64,000 nucleotides of DNA from Nematostella vectensis (GCF_932526225.1 NC_064037.1:2294001-2358000), one strand, 5' to 3'; positions 51,001 to 61,200 are shown, counted from the first letter of the stretch. Notes: generated by a model from the letters alone, not told the origin. A program made the numbers and translations.

Positions 51001-51989
51001 TGACTGTCGAGTTGAAGGAGTACATCACAAAATGCGAAGTATGTTTGACTCATCGCAGTGGCCAACGAAAGGAGCCAATTCTCCAACATGAGTTTGTCGC
51101 TCGACCTTGGGGAAAGGTCTCAGCTGACCTCTGTGAGCTCGACAACCGAACACTGCTAGTGGTCAGCGACTACTTCAGCAACTACATAGAAGTGGCCCGG
51201 CTTAACACAGTGACGTCACGAGCAATAATAAAGGAGCTGAAGGCAATATTTGCCAGGTTTGGCATCCCAGACACCCTTATAACCGACAATGGACCGCAGT
51301 TCGCATCAGCGGAGTTTAGTGTATTTGCCAAGACCTGGATGTTCGAACACAAGACGTCATCCCCAAGATATGCCCAAGCAAATGGGAAAGCGGAAAATGC
51401 TGTACAGACAGTAAAGAGGCTGTTTAAAAAATGCAAGACATCCGGGGGGTCAGAATTCCAAGCACTTCTCGACTGGCGGAATACTCCGACTGCTGGAATC
51501 GGAACTAGCCCGGCCCAGCGCCTTTTCGGACGTCGATGCAAAACACTTCTCCCTGTGGCTGGTTCCCTACTACAGCCTAGCTACAACACTGAAGAGGACA
51601 CCAGGAAGTTGATAGGTACCAAGCAACGCCAGAAGTTTTATTACGATAAGCACAGCAAGCCCCTGGAGCCCATTGCTGTCGGCGAAACTGTGCGCATGAA
51701 GCTACCAGGACAAGACACGTGGACGCCTGGTACGTGTTTAGGTCAAGCCGGACCTAGGAGCTACAACGTCGAGACTGAAGGTACCACCTACCGACGAAAC
51801 CGCCGACAGTTGATCAGCACTGGAGAAACAAACAGCCAAGTACCTGATGTTCTGGAATCACCAGAACCCGATGATGCTCAGCAGCAACCCAGCCAGGTTG
51901 CCATGCCACCAGATTCTTCACAGGCTATAACAAGGCCTCGGCGGGAGGTGAAGCCTCCTGCATGGCTCAAAGACTATGTGCCAAAATAA
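48021..51989 (+). CDS. Gag-Pol polyprotein of the Ty3/gypsy element, single 1,322-codon frame
   Basis: Gag-like N-terminus, then two zinc-knuckle-type motifs around residues 217-252; the second (CRKCGAKNHFANRC) is a canonical CX2CX4HX4C. The aspartic protease active site DTGA lies near residue 301, reverse transcriptase with VADD (in place of the usual YxDD) near 601, and RNase H starts near 755. The integrase has an HHCC zinc finger (HSSHIG to CEVC, about 974-1012) and a D,D-35-E core near 1035, 1088 and 1123. The order PR-RT-RH-IN is that of Ty3/gypsy (Metaviridae). Gag and Pol are fused with no frameshift or stop between them. No envelope gene is present. The start codon is only 18 bases past the 5' LTR. 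The frame is intact, so the copy may be active or only recently silent. Confidence 0.96.
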   Translation: MASGYVLPPPAPLEIHNTNAADKWKRFVLAWKNYSLATGLNEKAEAVQVATLLTVIGEEAREVYSTFTLTEGETDKIEPVIKKFAEYCQPRKNVPFERFRFNQRMQEPGESYEHYRTALRKLAESCEFDTITPDEILRDRLLFGIHDTKVRERLLRESKLTLAKTDEICRAAESMLAQMKIVKDTSETDVNAVSKFESKKPNIKNYRRKQRGQGKQCDNCGYQHMANQESCPARGKDCRKCGAKNHFANRCKQEVKATEVEETDMYPEETYQTEEVLAVWLDDSQLVTFQSESGSFIRFQPDTGAQCNVLPVHIYKQACNDHKLVKVKPVQTSLVAYGGSKIKVVGHVTIRVWRNHVSCQLDCRLVDSHEIRPILGRKACLGMNIIQYNDNDQFHKPQTDGATVFTVDPKPGAALTREEILAKFPAVFSDGVGKLDGEYTIRLDTNAQPVQHAPRRVAVALRPQLKKTLNDLVDKEIIAPVTTPTSWISSMVVVPKKDGKLRICLDPKDLNKAIQRENYPLPTIEEVATRLHGAKVFTLLDVRNGFWHVQLEEESTYLTTFHTPFGRYRWKRMPFGISSAPEVFQRKMHEFAEGLTGTEVVADDFLVVGYGESYEEATADHDRNLLAFLNRCDQRDIHLNPDKMRLRKSELLFIGHIATDKGLKVDPAKVRAIVDMPSPTDKLGVQRLLGLAQYLAKFLPQLSDITKPLRDLTQSDVQFIWDDAQQSAFEKLKDAVTVTPVLRYYNLDEEITLQCDASQSGLGAALLQNGQPVAYASRALTPAETRYAQIEKELLAIVFACDRFHTYVYGREVVNIETDHKPLEPIFIKPLATAPKRLQRMLLSLQSYSLNVKYKKGKDLYLADTLSRAYLPEVNAWECTRELEEIDHRSWMPVREETWQQLKNAAVDDAVQQNLREVIKRGWPESKTDLPECVHPYFDIRDELTVQEELIFKGQQLVVPRALRKELMEKTHSSHIGIEGCIRRARDTFFWPRMTVELKEYITKCEVCLTHRSGQRKEPILQHEFVARPWGKVSADLCELDNRTLLVVSDYFSNYIEVARLNTVTSRAIIKELKAIFARFGIPDTLITDNGPQFASAEFSVFAKTWMFEHKTSSPRYAQANGKAENAVQTVKRLFKKCKTSGGSEFQALLDWRNTPTAGIGTSPAQRLFGRRCKTLLPVAGSLLQPSYNTEEDTRKLIGTKQRQKFYYDKHSKPLEPIAVGETVRMKLPGQDTWTPGTCLGQAGPRSYNVETEGTTYRRNRRQLISTGETNSQVPDVLESPEPDDAQQQPSQVAMPPDSSQAITRPRREVKPPAWLKDYVPK

Positions 51990-52125
51990 CATTGAAACTG
52001 TTAGGACACTGAACATTAGTAATAATCCATCGTATGATTTTAGTTGTAAAATTTCGATTTTTACCCTTTGATTATTATAATGTTGTTTTAACCAACCGTT
52101 AGCGTTACTGTTAAAAGAGGGAAGA

Positions 52126-52254
52126 TGTGACAAGTTGCGTGACAGAGCACGTGCTCAGAACGTGACCCAGGACCCATATAGATTGTGCAAGACTCATGGC
52201 TCGTTTCACCGTTGAATAAACGTCTACAAAACTTCTTATTATCCTCTTCTTACA
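52126..52254 (+). repeat. 3' LTR, 129 bp
   Basis: Preceded directly by the purine tract at 52112-52125 and followed by the target duplication CCCAC. It matches the 5' LTR with no visible difference. Confidence 0.95.
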
Positions 52255-52796
52255 CCCACCAGACTCATGGATGCACCGGAACCTGGCTTTCCACAGTCCA
52301 AATGCCCTCTCAATTGTGTTCCTTGTTTTTGTATGCGCATTCTGGTAGTTAAGTTGCGGGCGGCTTTGCACATCAGCTGGCCAAAAGGGAGTCATCAGAT
52401 ATGTCCTTAGGGCATATCCACGATTCCCTAACAGCCAGCCAGCCGCTCCATTGCTTTCTAGGTGCACCTGTAGCATGCTGGAGTTGTAAATGGCAGAGTC
52501 ATGCACAGATCCCTGCCATTTTGCCACCATGTGTGTAAACATAAGGTCGGCTTTGCATACCGCCATTGCGTTGATGGAGTGAGACCCCTTGTGGCTGACA
52601 TAAAGGTGCTCATCCTCATACGGTGCTCTGATGTTAATCAGTAAGCCATCAATGGCACCAATCACTTGCGGAAAGCCAGCTATTTTATAAAATTCAGCCA
52701 TGGTTTTCTATGAACAAAAATAATATACATTACACAATGTTTACTGTTTATCTAACAATTGTTAATCCAATGAGGCAATTTTAGTACAGTAGTACT

Positions 52797-53202
52797 ACAG
52801 GTAGCCCAGGCAATGGTTGCTTGTCGTAGCTCGGAATTCGGCTGTTCTGAGATCGGTCGAGTAAAGCGTTTTTTTTGTGTGTCAAATGTTGTCAATAAAA
52901 TTGCCTTAGAACTTAGAACATGCCTTGTTGTTGTCAAATTCACGTGTAATAAACGATTTGGGGGGTTTCCTCAATAAGATAAGATATATCTTTCTTTAGT
53001 AGGGAGAGAGAAGTCATATATTCCGTTGAGAAAACCCCCCCAAATCGTTTATTACACTTGAATTTGACAACAACAAGGCATGTTCTAAGTTCTAAGGCAA
53101 TTTTATTGACAACATTTCACACACACAAAACGCTTTACTCGACCGATCTCAGAACAGCTGAATTCCGAGCTACGACAAGCAACCATTGCCTGGGCTACCT
53201 GT
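52797..53202. mobile_element. 406-bp foldback (long inverted repeat) element
   Basis: Left arm 52797-52975 and right arm 53027-53202 are inverted copies of about 178 bp with a loop of about 50 bp. Ends start ACAGGTAGCCCAGGCAATGG. The arms match closely, with minor changes such as GTGTAATAAACG next to CACTTG. Imperfect 8-base flanks (GTAGTACT and GGTAATAC) might be an eroded target duplication of the hAT kind. It lies in the intron-like gap of the HARBI1 relic. Confidence 0.9.
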
Positions 53203-54106
53203 GGTAATACATACATTAATCTCAGCATTTGATTGAGGGAATTTTATGAACTCATCTGCAAGCCCCACCAGGCATTTGGACACCTTTTGGGCACACCGGC
53301 TTTAACTAGCCTTTGATATTCCCATTGTGTCTCTGATTACCTTCAAGAAACTGCCACTTGCATAAGCGCAGTGCATGCAGTAAGGATCTATAAAAGATTG
53401 AAATATTAAATTCACTTGCAGTAGACATCTCAACCACTGAGGAAGACTGATGAGCACCCCTATTTTTTAGTCCTTCCCGTCCTTCCCCCCTACAAACACA
53501 CACCCAAAATTTACTGAGCGCTGTCCCAAAATATGATTATTATGGTCTCACGTTACGGAGTGTGACTATTGTAATGAGCCGTCAGTTTCTCGATTATCAA
53601 CAACAGTCCAGTTGTAGAACAATCTCTAGCTCATATTATGAGGAATGACTTTAGATGGCCCTGAAGAAGGTTAATGTCAAAAATAAATAATTTTGCTGAT
53701 TATTTTCGTTTGTAATTTAAGGGTTGAACTACTCGTTTGCAGCAAGTCATCTTTTGTGTTTTGATTGCTAAAAGTACTAATACTTTAGTAAGCTTTAATA
53801 TATAATTTATTTATTTGCCGAGTTTTTTACCTGTGTTTATGTGGAAAGCGGGTGGTTTTTATCCAAGTTTCTTCTAAGCTCCAGCTCAAAACGTCTTACT
53901 AACCACTCGATTCGTTCGCGTGATAAACGGTATCTCTCGATAACTTCTATGTCACGCATCATGACAGTTTTGCTCGATTTTGATAGCGTCTAGGCTCTCT
54001 TTGCGCCCCTTTGCGGAAGAAAAGCCACAAAATCAGCCATCGTGGACAAGTTTACGGGCTTCCCGGTAAGTTAACAGGAGCCCCCAAATGTTACCGGGAT
54101 TTTTTC

Positions 54107-54640
54107 CGGGCCCGAAAATAGCGGGCGTTTTGAAAAACACCCGTAAAGTTCATCGGGGGCTTACCGGGTGACTTTCCGGGTTTATCGGGACTTTTGAGAA
54201 ACGACCCCCAGGCGCCAGTTTCTCGAAACACCCGGGCCCGAAAACTTTATTTTGCATTTTTGCTCAAAATTTCGCATGTTTTTCTTTTTGACAACCGCTT
54301 TCATGTTTTAGAACAATTTGAACTATTCTCTTGTTTAATATACCAAATGATTACGCTCTCTAGGGATATTTTCCAAGTTTTGCTGAAGCCAAAAAGCCCG
54401 AAAAGTCTCGGGTGACTGCGAGGTCCCGAAACTTCTTAGATTTGAACCATGCGACTTTCGCGCCCGAGAAGTTCGGGAAATATCAAAATCTATACATTTA
54501 TAAAGAGAATCATCCTTCACGTGCATCTTTGTGGTAAAATACGATGTTTGACGATATTTCAACACATTTAGATACCATAAATTTTATAGGAATTAGCCAG
54601 CTTTATAAATTTAAGGAATAAAACGTTTTCGGGCCCGAGA
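54107..54640. mobile_element. Probable MITE ends with GGGCCCGAAAA inverted motifs
   Basis: CGGGCCCGAAAAC at 54233-54245 is matched by its inverse GTTTTCGGGCCCG at 54625-54637, and a further CGGGCCCGAAAA lies at 54110. The flanks also carry GAGAAAC / GTTTCTC pairs. The whole stretch is rich in GGG/CCC blocks unlike its surroundings. It may include the right terminal repeat of the Harbinger element. Boundaries are uncertain. Confidence 0.4.
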
Positions 54641-54667
54641 ATTCGGTTATTCCGAGGAACATGCCCC

Positions 54668-54695
54668 AGGGACGGACTAAAAGTGATGGGGAATT
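54668..54695. repeat. Second copy of the motif at 46150
   Basis: AGGGACGGACTAAAAGTGAT followed by GGGGAAT, in the same orientation as the copy at 46150-46180. Confidence 0.55.
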
Positions 54696-54776
54696 CGGGG
54701 AATAGCAGAGGGGGGAGGTTCGAGTCGTGCATATTGATGATTTTTCCCTTTCTGTATGTGCTTATCCCTTTTGGCT

Positions 54777-55124
54777 AAACTGCAGAATACCCGTCCACTT
54801 ATTTGCATTTTCCTTGTATTTACTGCCTCGTTCTATAGAAATCGAGGTGTGAAGTCTCATTGTTAACTCTTTGTGGGCGGGTATTCTCAGTTAACTGCAG
54901 AATACCCGTCCACTTATTTGCATTTTCCTTGTATTTACTGCCTCGTTCTATAGAAATCGAGGTGTGAAGTCTCATTGTTAACTCTTTGTGGACGGGTATT
55001 CTGCAGTTAACTGCAGAATACCCGTCCACTTATTTGCATTTTCCTTGTATTTACTGCCTCGTTCTATAGAAATCGAGGTGTGAAGTCTCATTGTTAACTC
55101 TTTGTGGACGGGTATTGTGCAGGT
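54777..55124. repeat. Three tandem copies of a 116-bp unit with its own inverted ends
   Basis: Each unit opens with AACTGCAGAATACCCGTCCA and closes with the inverse TGGACGGGTATTCTGCAG (slightly changed at the ends of copies one and three). Starts are near 54777, 54893 and 55009. The copies are nearly identical. It looks like a small MITE repeated head to tail. Confidence 0.92.
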
Positions 55125-55984
55125 GCTCCGTGCTTTTTTTTTTCTCTGGCTTGGGCTGCGTCAAGCGAGCAAGAATAAATCAATAATAATTCATGAATTT
55201 TTGACAGCATCATTTCGGTCCTGCATTTCTTTCGCCCCCGGTGCCCAAGCGCCACAGTTTGATCGAAATAGCATCCCCAAACCATGAAATATACAATATC
55301 GAATGAATCGCCCATTTCAAATAAAGTCTTCTCCCAAATAATGACCGAATACACGAATTTGAGGAACCGCAATTCTAAAATTAAACTGATGCACATTGTA
55401 CTCTCTTGCAAATTTCTAAGGCCTGATTCATTCATCATAGACCTGATTCATCAAGACCTGATTCATTTGCCGTGCCGAATCTACTACAGACTGTCACTAC
55501 AGATCTAATTGTTTGGCCGTGAGAAGGGGGTGGGGCACTGGGCCCCAATATTTTTTTTAATTATAAGGAAAATGAGTAGGGGCGTGGCTGTGCCCCTAAT
55601 ATTTTCTTAATGTTTCTTATTGTGCACCCCCCCCCTCCCCAAAAATATATATATATTTTGAGGCCTGCTACGGCCGTGTTGGATGGCATGGGCCCAAGAT
55701 CGACTCGGCACGTCAGTAGTTCAGTACGGCAAAAGAACGACACCGATTCAAACATAACTTTTGATGAGCCGAATCAAGAGCCATTATTTTGTTTGATTTT
55801 GTGCAACAGAAACCCAAATACATTACAGAAAAAATAGGCAAAAAAATGCGACCTGACCCGGTTTGAGCCCTGGTTGTCTAGCTCGAGAATCGAAGGCCGT
55901 TCCACCTGTCCACGATGCAGATACATCATAGAGATTCAATGAGACCCAAGGCGCCCGAATAGACCTAAATATTTTTCATTCAAC
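55125..55984. other. No gene recognised
   Basis: Contains a C homopolymer and AT microsatellite near 55625-55655, and a segment (about 55576-55605, GTGGCTGTGCCCCTAATATT) similar to 26155-26183 in intron 2 of the CENPV-like gene, which suggests another dispersed repeat. Confidence 0.45.
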
Positions 55985-56215
55985 ACTTCAGCGAGCTGTG
56001 CGTGGCGTAACCGTATAAGACAGGGCTAGGAACCTGATAATTGCCTCCCAGGTGCCTGTGTGTAGTACAGTTCGCTAGATAGCGGTGTTGTGGCCGAAAT
56101 CTCCAGCTTAGGCGTAAAGCTTTATGCTTTTTCAGCGTATGTCTAGAAGTATGGTCTTTTTAAATTTTACTCTTTTTTTATCTGATCTGGACGAGGTTCG
56201 ATTTTTGCCCGAAGA
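55985..56215 (-). repeat. Dispersed repeat, copy B
   Basis: Reverse-complement partner of 11391-11640. Shared blocks such as GTATAAGAC, AGTTCGCTAGATAGCGGTGT and GGCCGAAATCTCC give roughly 80 percent visual identity. Adjacent sequence at about 55865 (GGTTTGAGCCC) resembles a tRNA-gene B box. Confidence 0.65.
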
Positions 56216-56451
56216 GCTTGATTTTTTTTTCTGTCACTTATCAGTACTTTGTATGGCTGTGTTACCAGACGCATAACCACGATTTTGTGATCAGGGGTGT
56301 GCATATAGAATTCTCCTATCGGAGAATATCTAAATTTGGGTGGCCGTGGGGTGTACGTGCATCCCCTGCGCCCTACCCCCTTCGCAACCTGTCACGAAAA
56401 GGAAGAAATTGTTAGGTGAGTGCAAGAGAGCATAAGATATGCTCTCTTGGT

Positions 56452-56990
56452 GAGTGTGCTGGCGGGACCCTGCATGCGTGACCCTTTCTTGCAACAGCCT
56501 GCGTGCGTGACCCTTGCTTGCGTGACCCTGCGTGTTTGACCCCGGCTTGCGAGACCCTGCTTGCGTAACCCTGCATTCGTGACCCTTTCTTGCATCAGCC
56601 TGCGTGCGTGACCCTTGCTTGCGTGACCCTGCGTGTTTGACCCAGGCGTGCGAGACCTTGCTTGCGTGAGCCTGCATGCGTGACCCTTTCTTGCATCAGC
56701 CTGCGTGCGTGACCCTTGCTTGCGTGACCATGCGTGTTTGACCCAGGCGTGCGAGACCTTGCTTGCGTGAGCCTGCATGCGTGACCCTGCGTGTTTGACC
56801 CTTTCTTGCGTGACCCTGCATGCGTGACCCTGGTGTGCGTGACCCTTTCTTGCATGAACCTGTGTGCGTGACCTTGCGTGTGTGACCCTGGCGGCGTGCG
56901 GGACCCTGCTTGCTTGACCCTGCGTGTGTGACCCTGCATGCGTGACCTGGCTTGCGTGACCCTGCTTGCATGACCCTGCTTGCCTTAATT
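56452..56990. repeat. 15-bp minisatellite (TGCGTGACCCTGCAT type)
   Basis: Units of about 15 bp such as TTGCGTGACCCTGCG, CATGCGTGACCCTTT and GTTTGACCCAGGCGTGCGAG form blocks of about 120 bp that are themselves repeated. Long frames on the minus strand rich in Gln/Gly/Ser/Arg/His (up to 210 codons) follow from the period being divisible by 3. Confidence 0.92.
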
Positions 56991-56999
56991 TGTATGCCG

Positions 57000-58210
57000 T
57001 GTTGCGCAAGCAGAAAAGCAGCATACATGCATATGAACAAGTCTGTTATAGTTTTGCGAGCACTTTAAAAACTCAGGGAACCATTTGCTACCCCTACATA
57101 TCTTTTATTATTGAAAGAATGGAACTCTTACAACAGTAAAAAAGTTTCCCTACCTAAAACGATATTTCCAATGTTAGAAATGCCAGACTTTTGAGATCGA
57201 CTACTTTCCGAAGCACAGTTAATATACGTGACATTTCTAGCATTGGAAATATCTTTTTTGTGGACAGCCACTTTGAGATGTATATACATTAAAAATGGTC
57301 GCGCGATGAAATCAGTCCAGTTTTATTTCTTGAGTGAGACTGGACTTGGGCTATGCTTTATTAAAAATTGGCATTGTAAAAAACTAATTCACTTGTCATT
57401 AGCATACTTTGTAATGTTTGTGGACGACATATAGCAGTGTTAGGAAAATGATAGTTACCGGTGATATACCGTTTGTGTGTTCTGATAAACGTTCTTTCAC
57501 ATAGTTCGTTCAAATATTTACAAACAGGACTCGCCATTTGGACGATTTGAGTATTCTGCGAAAACTAAAACATCGATGTTAACAGTCAAATTAGTGACTA
57601 CCGTCAGAAACAGATTCCAGTCCTGCCTATCACAGATCTGTTATATTTGATCGGGCTAAGACTTGGGGTAAGGGCTACGCCTCTTTCAAAAGGACTCAAA
57701 GGGTCACGTAGCCCAAAGTTTATGTCACAGAATACTCGAATCGTTTTGTGATCGTCTGTTTCCTCTATACCTCTTTGACCTCTTTCTTCTTCCTTTGTTT
57801 TGGCCGTCCCTGATTAAAAAAAAAAACGAAAACATTAACTGCGAAAAAAAACCTTTTTCCCTCGATTCACCTCCATCTCTGAATAACAAAAAAAAGTTAA
57901 ATCAAAGCCGAAACATGACAACTACAACATTGCCAACAATGACCCAACACTACGAGACAACATTCCCGCGAATGATTGTATTATGCAAGGTTTTCTATTG
58001 TATTTCGAATATTCAAAAGAAAATAAGTCACTCTCCTCAGGCGCGTCGAAACCAGGATTGGCTAAGGGGGGTGCGCAGTAATAGGAATCATATAGAGAAA
58101 ATATAGTAATGGATCCTTCTATAAGAAATTACCCACTTTTTGGCGGTCGGGGAAGATGGCGCACCACCTGTGTACTCGCTTTACGTCTACTCGCTTTACG
58201 TACCTCAAGG
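57000..58210. other. Flank of the ShKT gene, no gene recognised
   Basis: AT-rich. It holds an inverted pair (GATATTTCCAATGTTAGAAATG near 57160 and its inverse near 57231-57252) that can form a 22-bp stem. The 3' UTR of the minus-strand ShKT gene probably ends here. Confidence 0.45.
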
Positions 58211-61200
58211 TTAAGTCATTTTCATCTTCTTCATAAGCCTGTGGTGTTTTCGCCGTGCCACTCTAGCTAAGATACCTATAAGTGTTTCGTGTTTGGTACG
58301 GTCCACACCCCCCATCAGTTTTGGAGTGCACTGCCCGCATGATACTGGGCAGCTGACGTGGAAGGATTCGGCGTGCTTGGAGCGATAGTCGCAGAGGAAG
58401 CGGAACTCGTGGCACACGTGAGGGTAGTCATCCAAACATCCTGAAAAATAAGTATTCTGTTTTACTAATACGGTAATGAGTAAAGCAGAATCCTGGACGC
58501 CAAGATCCCCTTCTAAAACTACCTCAATCATTCAAAAGAAAAAAGGGGTTAAATGCTGGCTCCTCTTTTAGCCAGTGCCTAACTCTATAAGTTTTTCAGC
58601 GATAGAGGGTCTTTAAGTCTACCAAGTTAACGATCTTTCGCCATTGCTAGCTCCTTGAGAAACGAGGCCAAACAGCTCAAAGGACAGCCTGGCCCCAGGC
58701 GTTCTTACCACCGGGTTTCCTGTCCTTGGAGATGAACCGTGAGGCAGCTAAAGCCCTGTGCAAACTGCGCCAGCACCGGTCAGCATTGCTGGCGAATTCT
58801 TGCCTGACTGACCACAAGACAAAGGAAATGTCAGAAAGTCCATTTCCCATTTTGAAATTTTCTTTGTAGTCAGTCAAGAGAAAATTCGCCAGCAAAGCTG
58901 GCAGATGTTGGCACAGTTTGCACACGGGGCTTAACGGTCTGGGACGAGATGGTAATAAGTGGCGTCACAACGTCGTTTACCGACCACAGGAAACCCGATC
59001 AGAAAACCGCATGGGACCAGGCTGCTAAAACTTACTCGGGCAGCCTTCGTTGTTTAATCGCTTTCTCGGAACAGTTAGATATACAATCGAAACTTACTCG
59101 GGCAGCCTTCGTTTTGAGTCCCTTTCTCGAAACAGATATAAAATCGATACTTACTCGGGCAGCCAGTCGTTTTGAATCCCTTTCTCGAAACAGATATAAA
59201 ATCGATACTTACTCGGACAGCCTTCGTTTTGAATCCCTTTCTCAAAACAGATAATCGATACTTACTCAAACATCCTTCGTTTTGAATCCCTTTCTCGAAA
59301 AAGTTAGATATGTAATCGATACTTACTCGGGCAGCCTTCGTTGTTGAATCCCTCTCTGACTGTCTTTCTATCCCAGCAACATCCGTAGCGCGTTCTCTCG
59401 CAACTTAATGTCGGGGCCGCGGACCGTCCTTGTCCTACGGCAAGTTAACAAAAGAGATCAGTCCCAGGCATCATCTCTTTTCTTTTATTAATTTCTACTA
59501 ATCGAGTGCACGACGACAGTGCTGAGTAACGTATGCGCATGCGCGTGTTCTGGCGAAAACAAACACAATCGTAGTGTTGACTTTCGAGTAAAGGTACGAA
59601 AGGCTGACTTCAGTCGCTGTTTGGACTAACTGTACAGCATTTAAACCATACTGTACAAAAGATGACAGATTTGTTTGATAATAAGGGAGTCATAAAGAAA
59701 ATTATAGCCTTAGGTTTGGTCTAGTTTTCTTAGCATTCGTCAAAATATGACAGTTCGCCGGTAAAAAGCCACCAATTTAAAACAAAAAGGCTGGTTTAAC
59801 CGCGCGGTACTGGAACTAGTCTTGCGTTTTTCAAAACTCATGCCACGTATTCCTACAATTTATCCAAAGTTTTACAAAATCTGGCTTGTCTTATTCACCT
59901 TCAAATTTTGGTCACTGAAGCTTCCTAATTATTTCACTCCCAAATATGGCATGTAATGTCCTAATAAGGTATTGACCGAGTCCATGCGAGCTAGAAAAAC
60001 GACAGCTTTTAAAACAAGAGTGATTGATGTGTTACCTGGGCACAAATTACACGACTTTTTGCAGTTTTTGGCGACCTCCTGGAAATGGGGGTTATTGGAA
60101 ATGCACACCCTCGCGCCCCAGTTCTTCACAATATTGGGGCATTCAACTTTCCAATCGACGCTATTCTCGCAATCTGTGAAAGGAAAATACAGTGGGTAAA
60201 GCTACAAAAACAAAACAGACTCGTCACACTCTGTGAAAAGGGATAAAGAGGATTAACTAATGAATAAATGTCTGTCGTCGATTTTCAAAAAGATCTTAAA
60301 GAGCCTGGGGCGAGTGTAGGAAATCTCTGCGATGTGTCCTTAGACGTTAGTGTCTGGGTCAGTTTTCCAAGATTGTAGTCAGAAAATCGTGGTAAACACG
60401 AATTCCTCCAAGAGTCACAAAAGGCATCCACTCTCATTAACTTACTCAAGCAAACAACTGAAATACTTTCAACCAAATATCATTAATAAAGTAATAGAGC
60501 AGGCCCTCGTTTTCAGATGTAAATGAAAACACAAGAGGTGGTGTTCGACATCTATCAAAGAGGCGTCCTCTTTGCAGCCTGGATTACTTTCTACAGTACA
60601 ATGTATGGTACTATCGTGCAGAGCGTTTTGCGTTTAACCTTGGACAAATGGAATGAGTCGGTACGACAGGAGGTACAACGCGTGAGTTCAACACTCGGAG
60701 AGCTTTTAAGCCTTTTAAATAACAAATACAAATGAGATCGCAGGATCACAGGATATAAAACACAGAGTTGTTTGACATACGCTAAGTCCTATTGATAAAA
60801 CAAGTTGTTTATCGTAGAAATGTTAGTCCATAGACACTAAACATCTGAATCTTATCCGTTTTACACCGTGTTACCGAAAAACAGACCAAAGCGGGTTAAC
60901 TTGCAACTCCAAACCAGAGCCGCCCGCTAGGAAAGAGAGGCTGGGGAAGAAATGGGATAGACCTTGCGCGCCTGAGAGAAGGATGGCGATGCGCAAAAAT
61001 TGCCGCGCATTGAACTGCGTAGTACAGCGTTTACAAACAAAAGATGTAGAAGTACGAGGGCTATGCGAAAAGGTGTATTACGAAATACATTTTTAATTAG
61101 ACAAAGGGGAATTATGGATTGGCCCACCGATCAGCGGCGTGTGAATTTTGAGTAGTCGCTTGCTGAGATGCAGTTAGTACAAAATGTAAGACAATGGAAT

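Larger units (their letters stand above)
47874..52254 (+). mobile_element. Intact, recent Ty3/gypsy-type LTR retrotransposon
   Basis: Length 4,381 bp, bounded by LTRs of 129 bp (47874-48002 and 52126-52254) beginning TGTGACAAG and ending TTACA. The two LTRs appear identical, so insertion is recent. The 5-bp target duplication CCCAC (47869-47873 and 52255-52259) is exact. A TGG-initial primer-binding segment follows the 5' LTR directly, and a purine tract (AAAAGAGGGAAGA) precedes the 3' LTR. One open frame fills the inside. The element landed in the HARBI1 relic in opposite orientation. Confidence 0.97.
47698..53959 (-). pseudogene. HARBI1-type Harbinger nuclease, broken and split by two insertions
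   Basis: Pieces on the minus strand: 53831-53959 (RYRLSRERIEWLVRRFELEL; donor GTAAAA), about 53220-53410 (helix-turn-helix ASGSFLKVIRDTMGISKA), 52260-52713 (acceptor at 52714; MAEFYKIAGFPQVIGAIDG and the DDE core) and 47698-47873 (GALQYTPERCCDIILARAVL to the stop). First catalytic Asp: GAIDG. Catalytic Glu: NTIERAFGLWKARF. The second Asp is replaced: the motif reads LLGNRGYALR where GDSGY is normal. Further damage includes a stop near the end of the first exon, a 1-base shift and a stop around SKAS in the second. A foldback element (52797-53202) lies in the intron, and the gypsy element (47874-52254) splits the nuclease domain between HESGG and GALQY. Confidence 0.85.

Noticed and set aside
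56330-57040. Frames of up to 210 codons on the minus strand
   Set aside because: Produced by the 15-bp repeat; all three frames look alike.
58677-58925. 82-codon minus-strand frame as an extra ShKT-gene exon
   Set aside because: It coincides with a foldback MITE and the neighbouring exons already join in phase.
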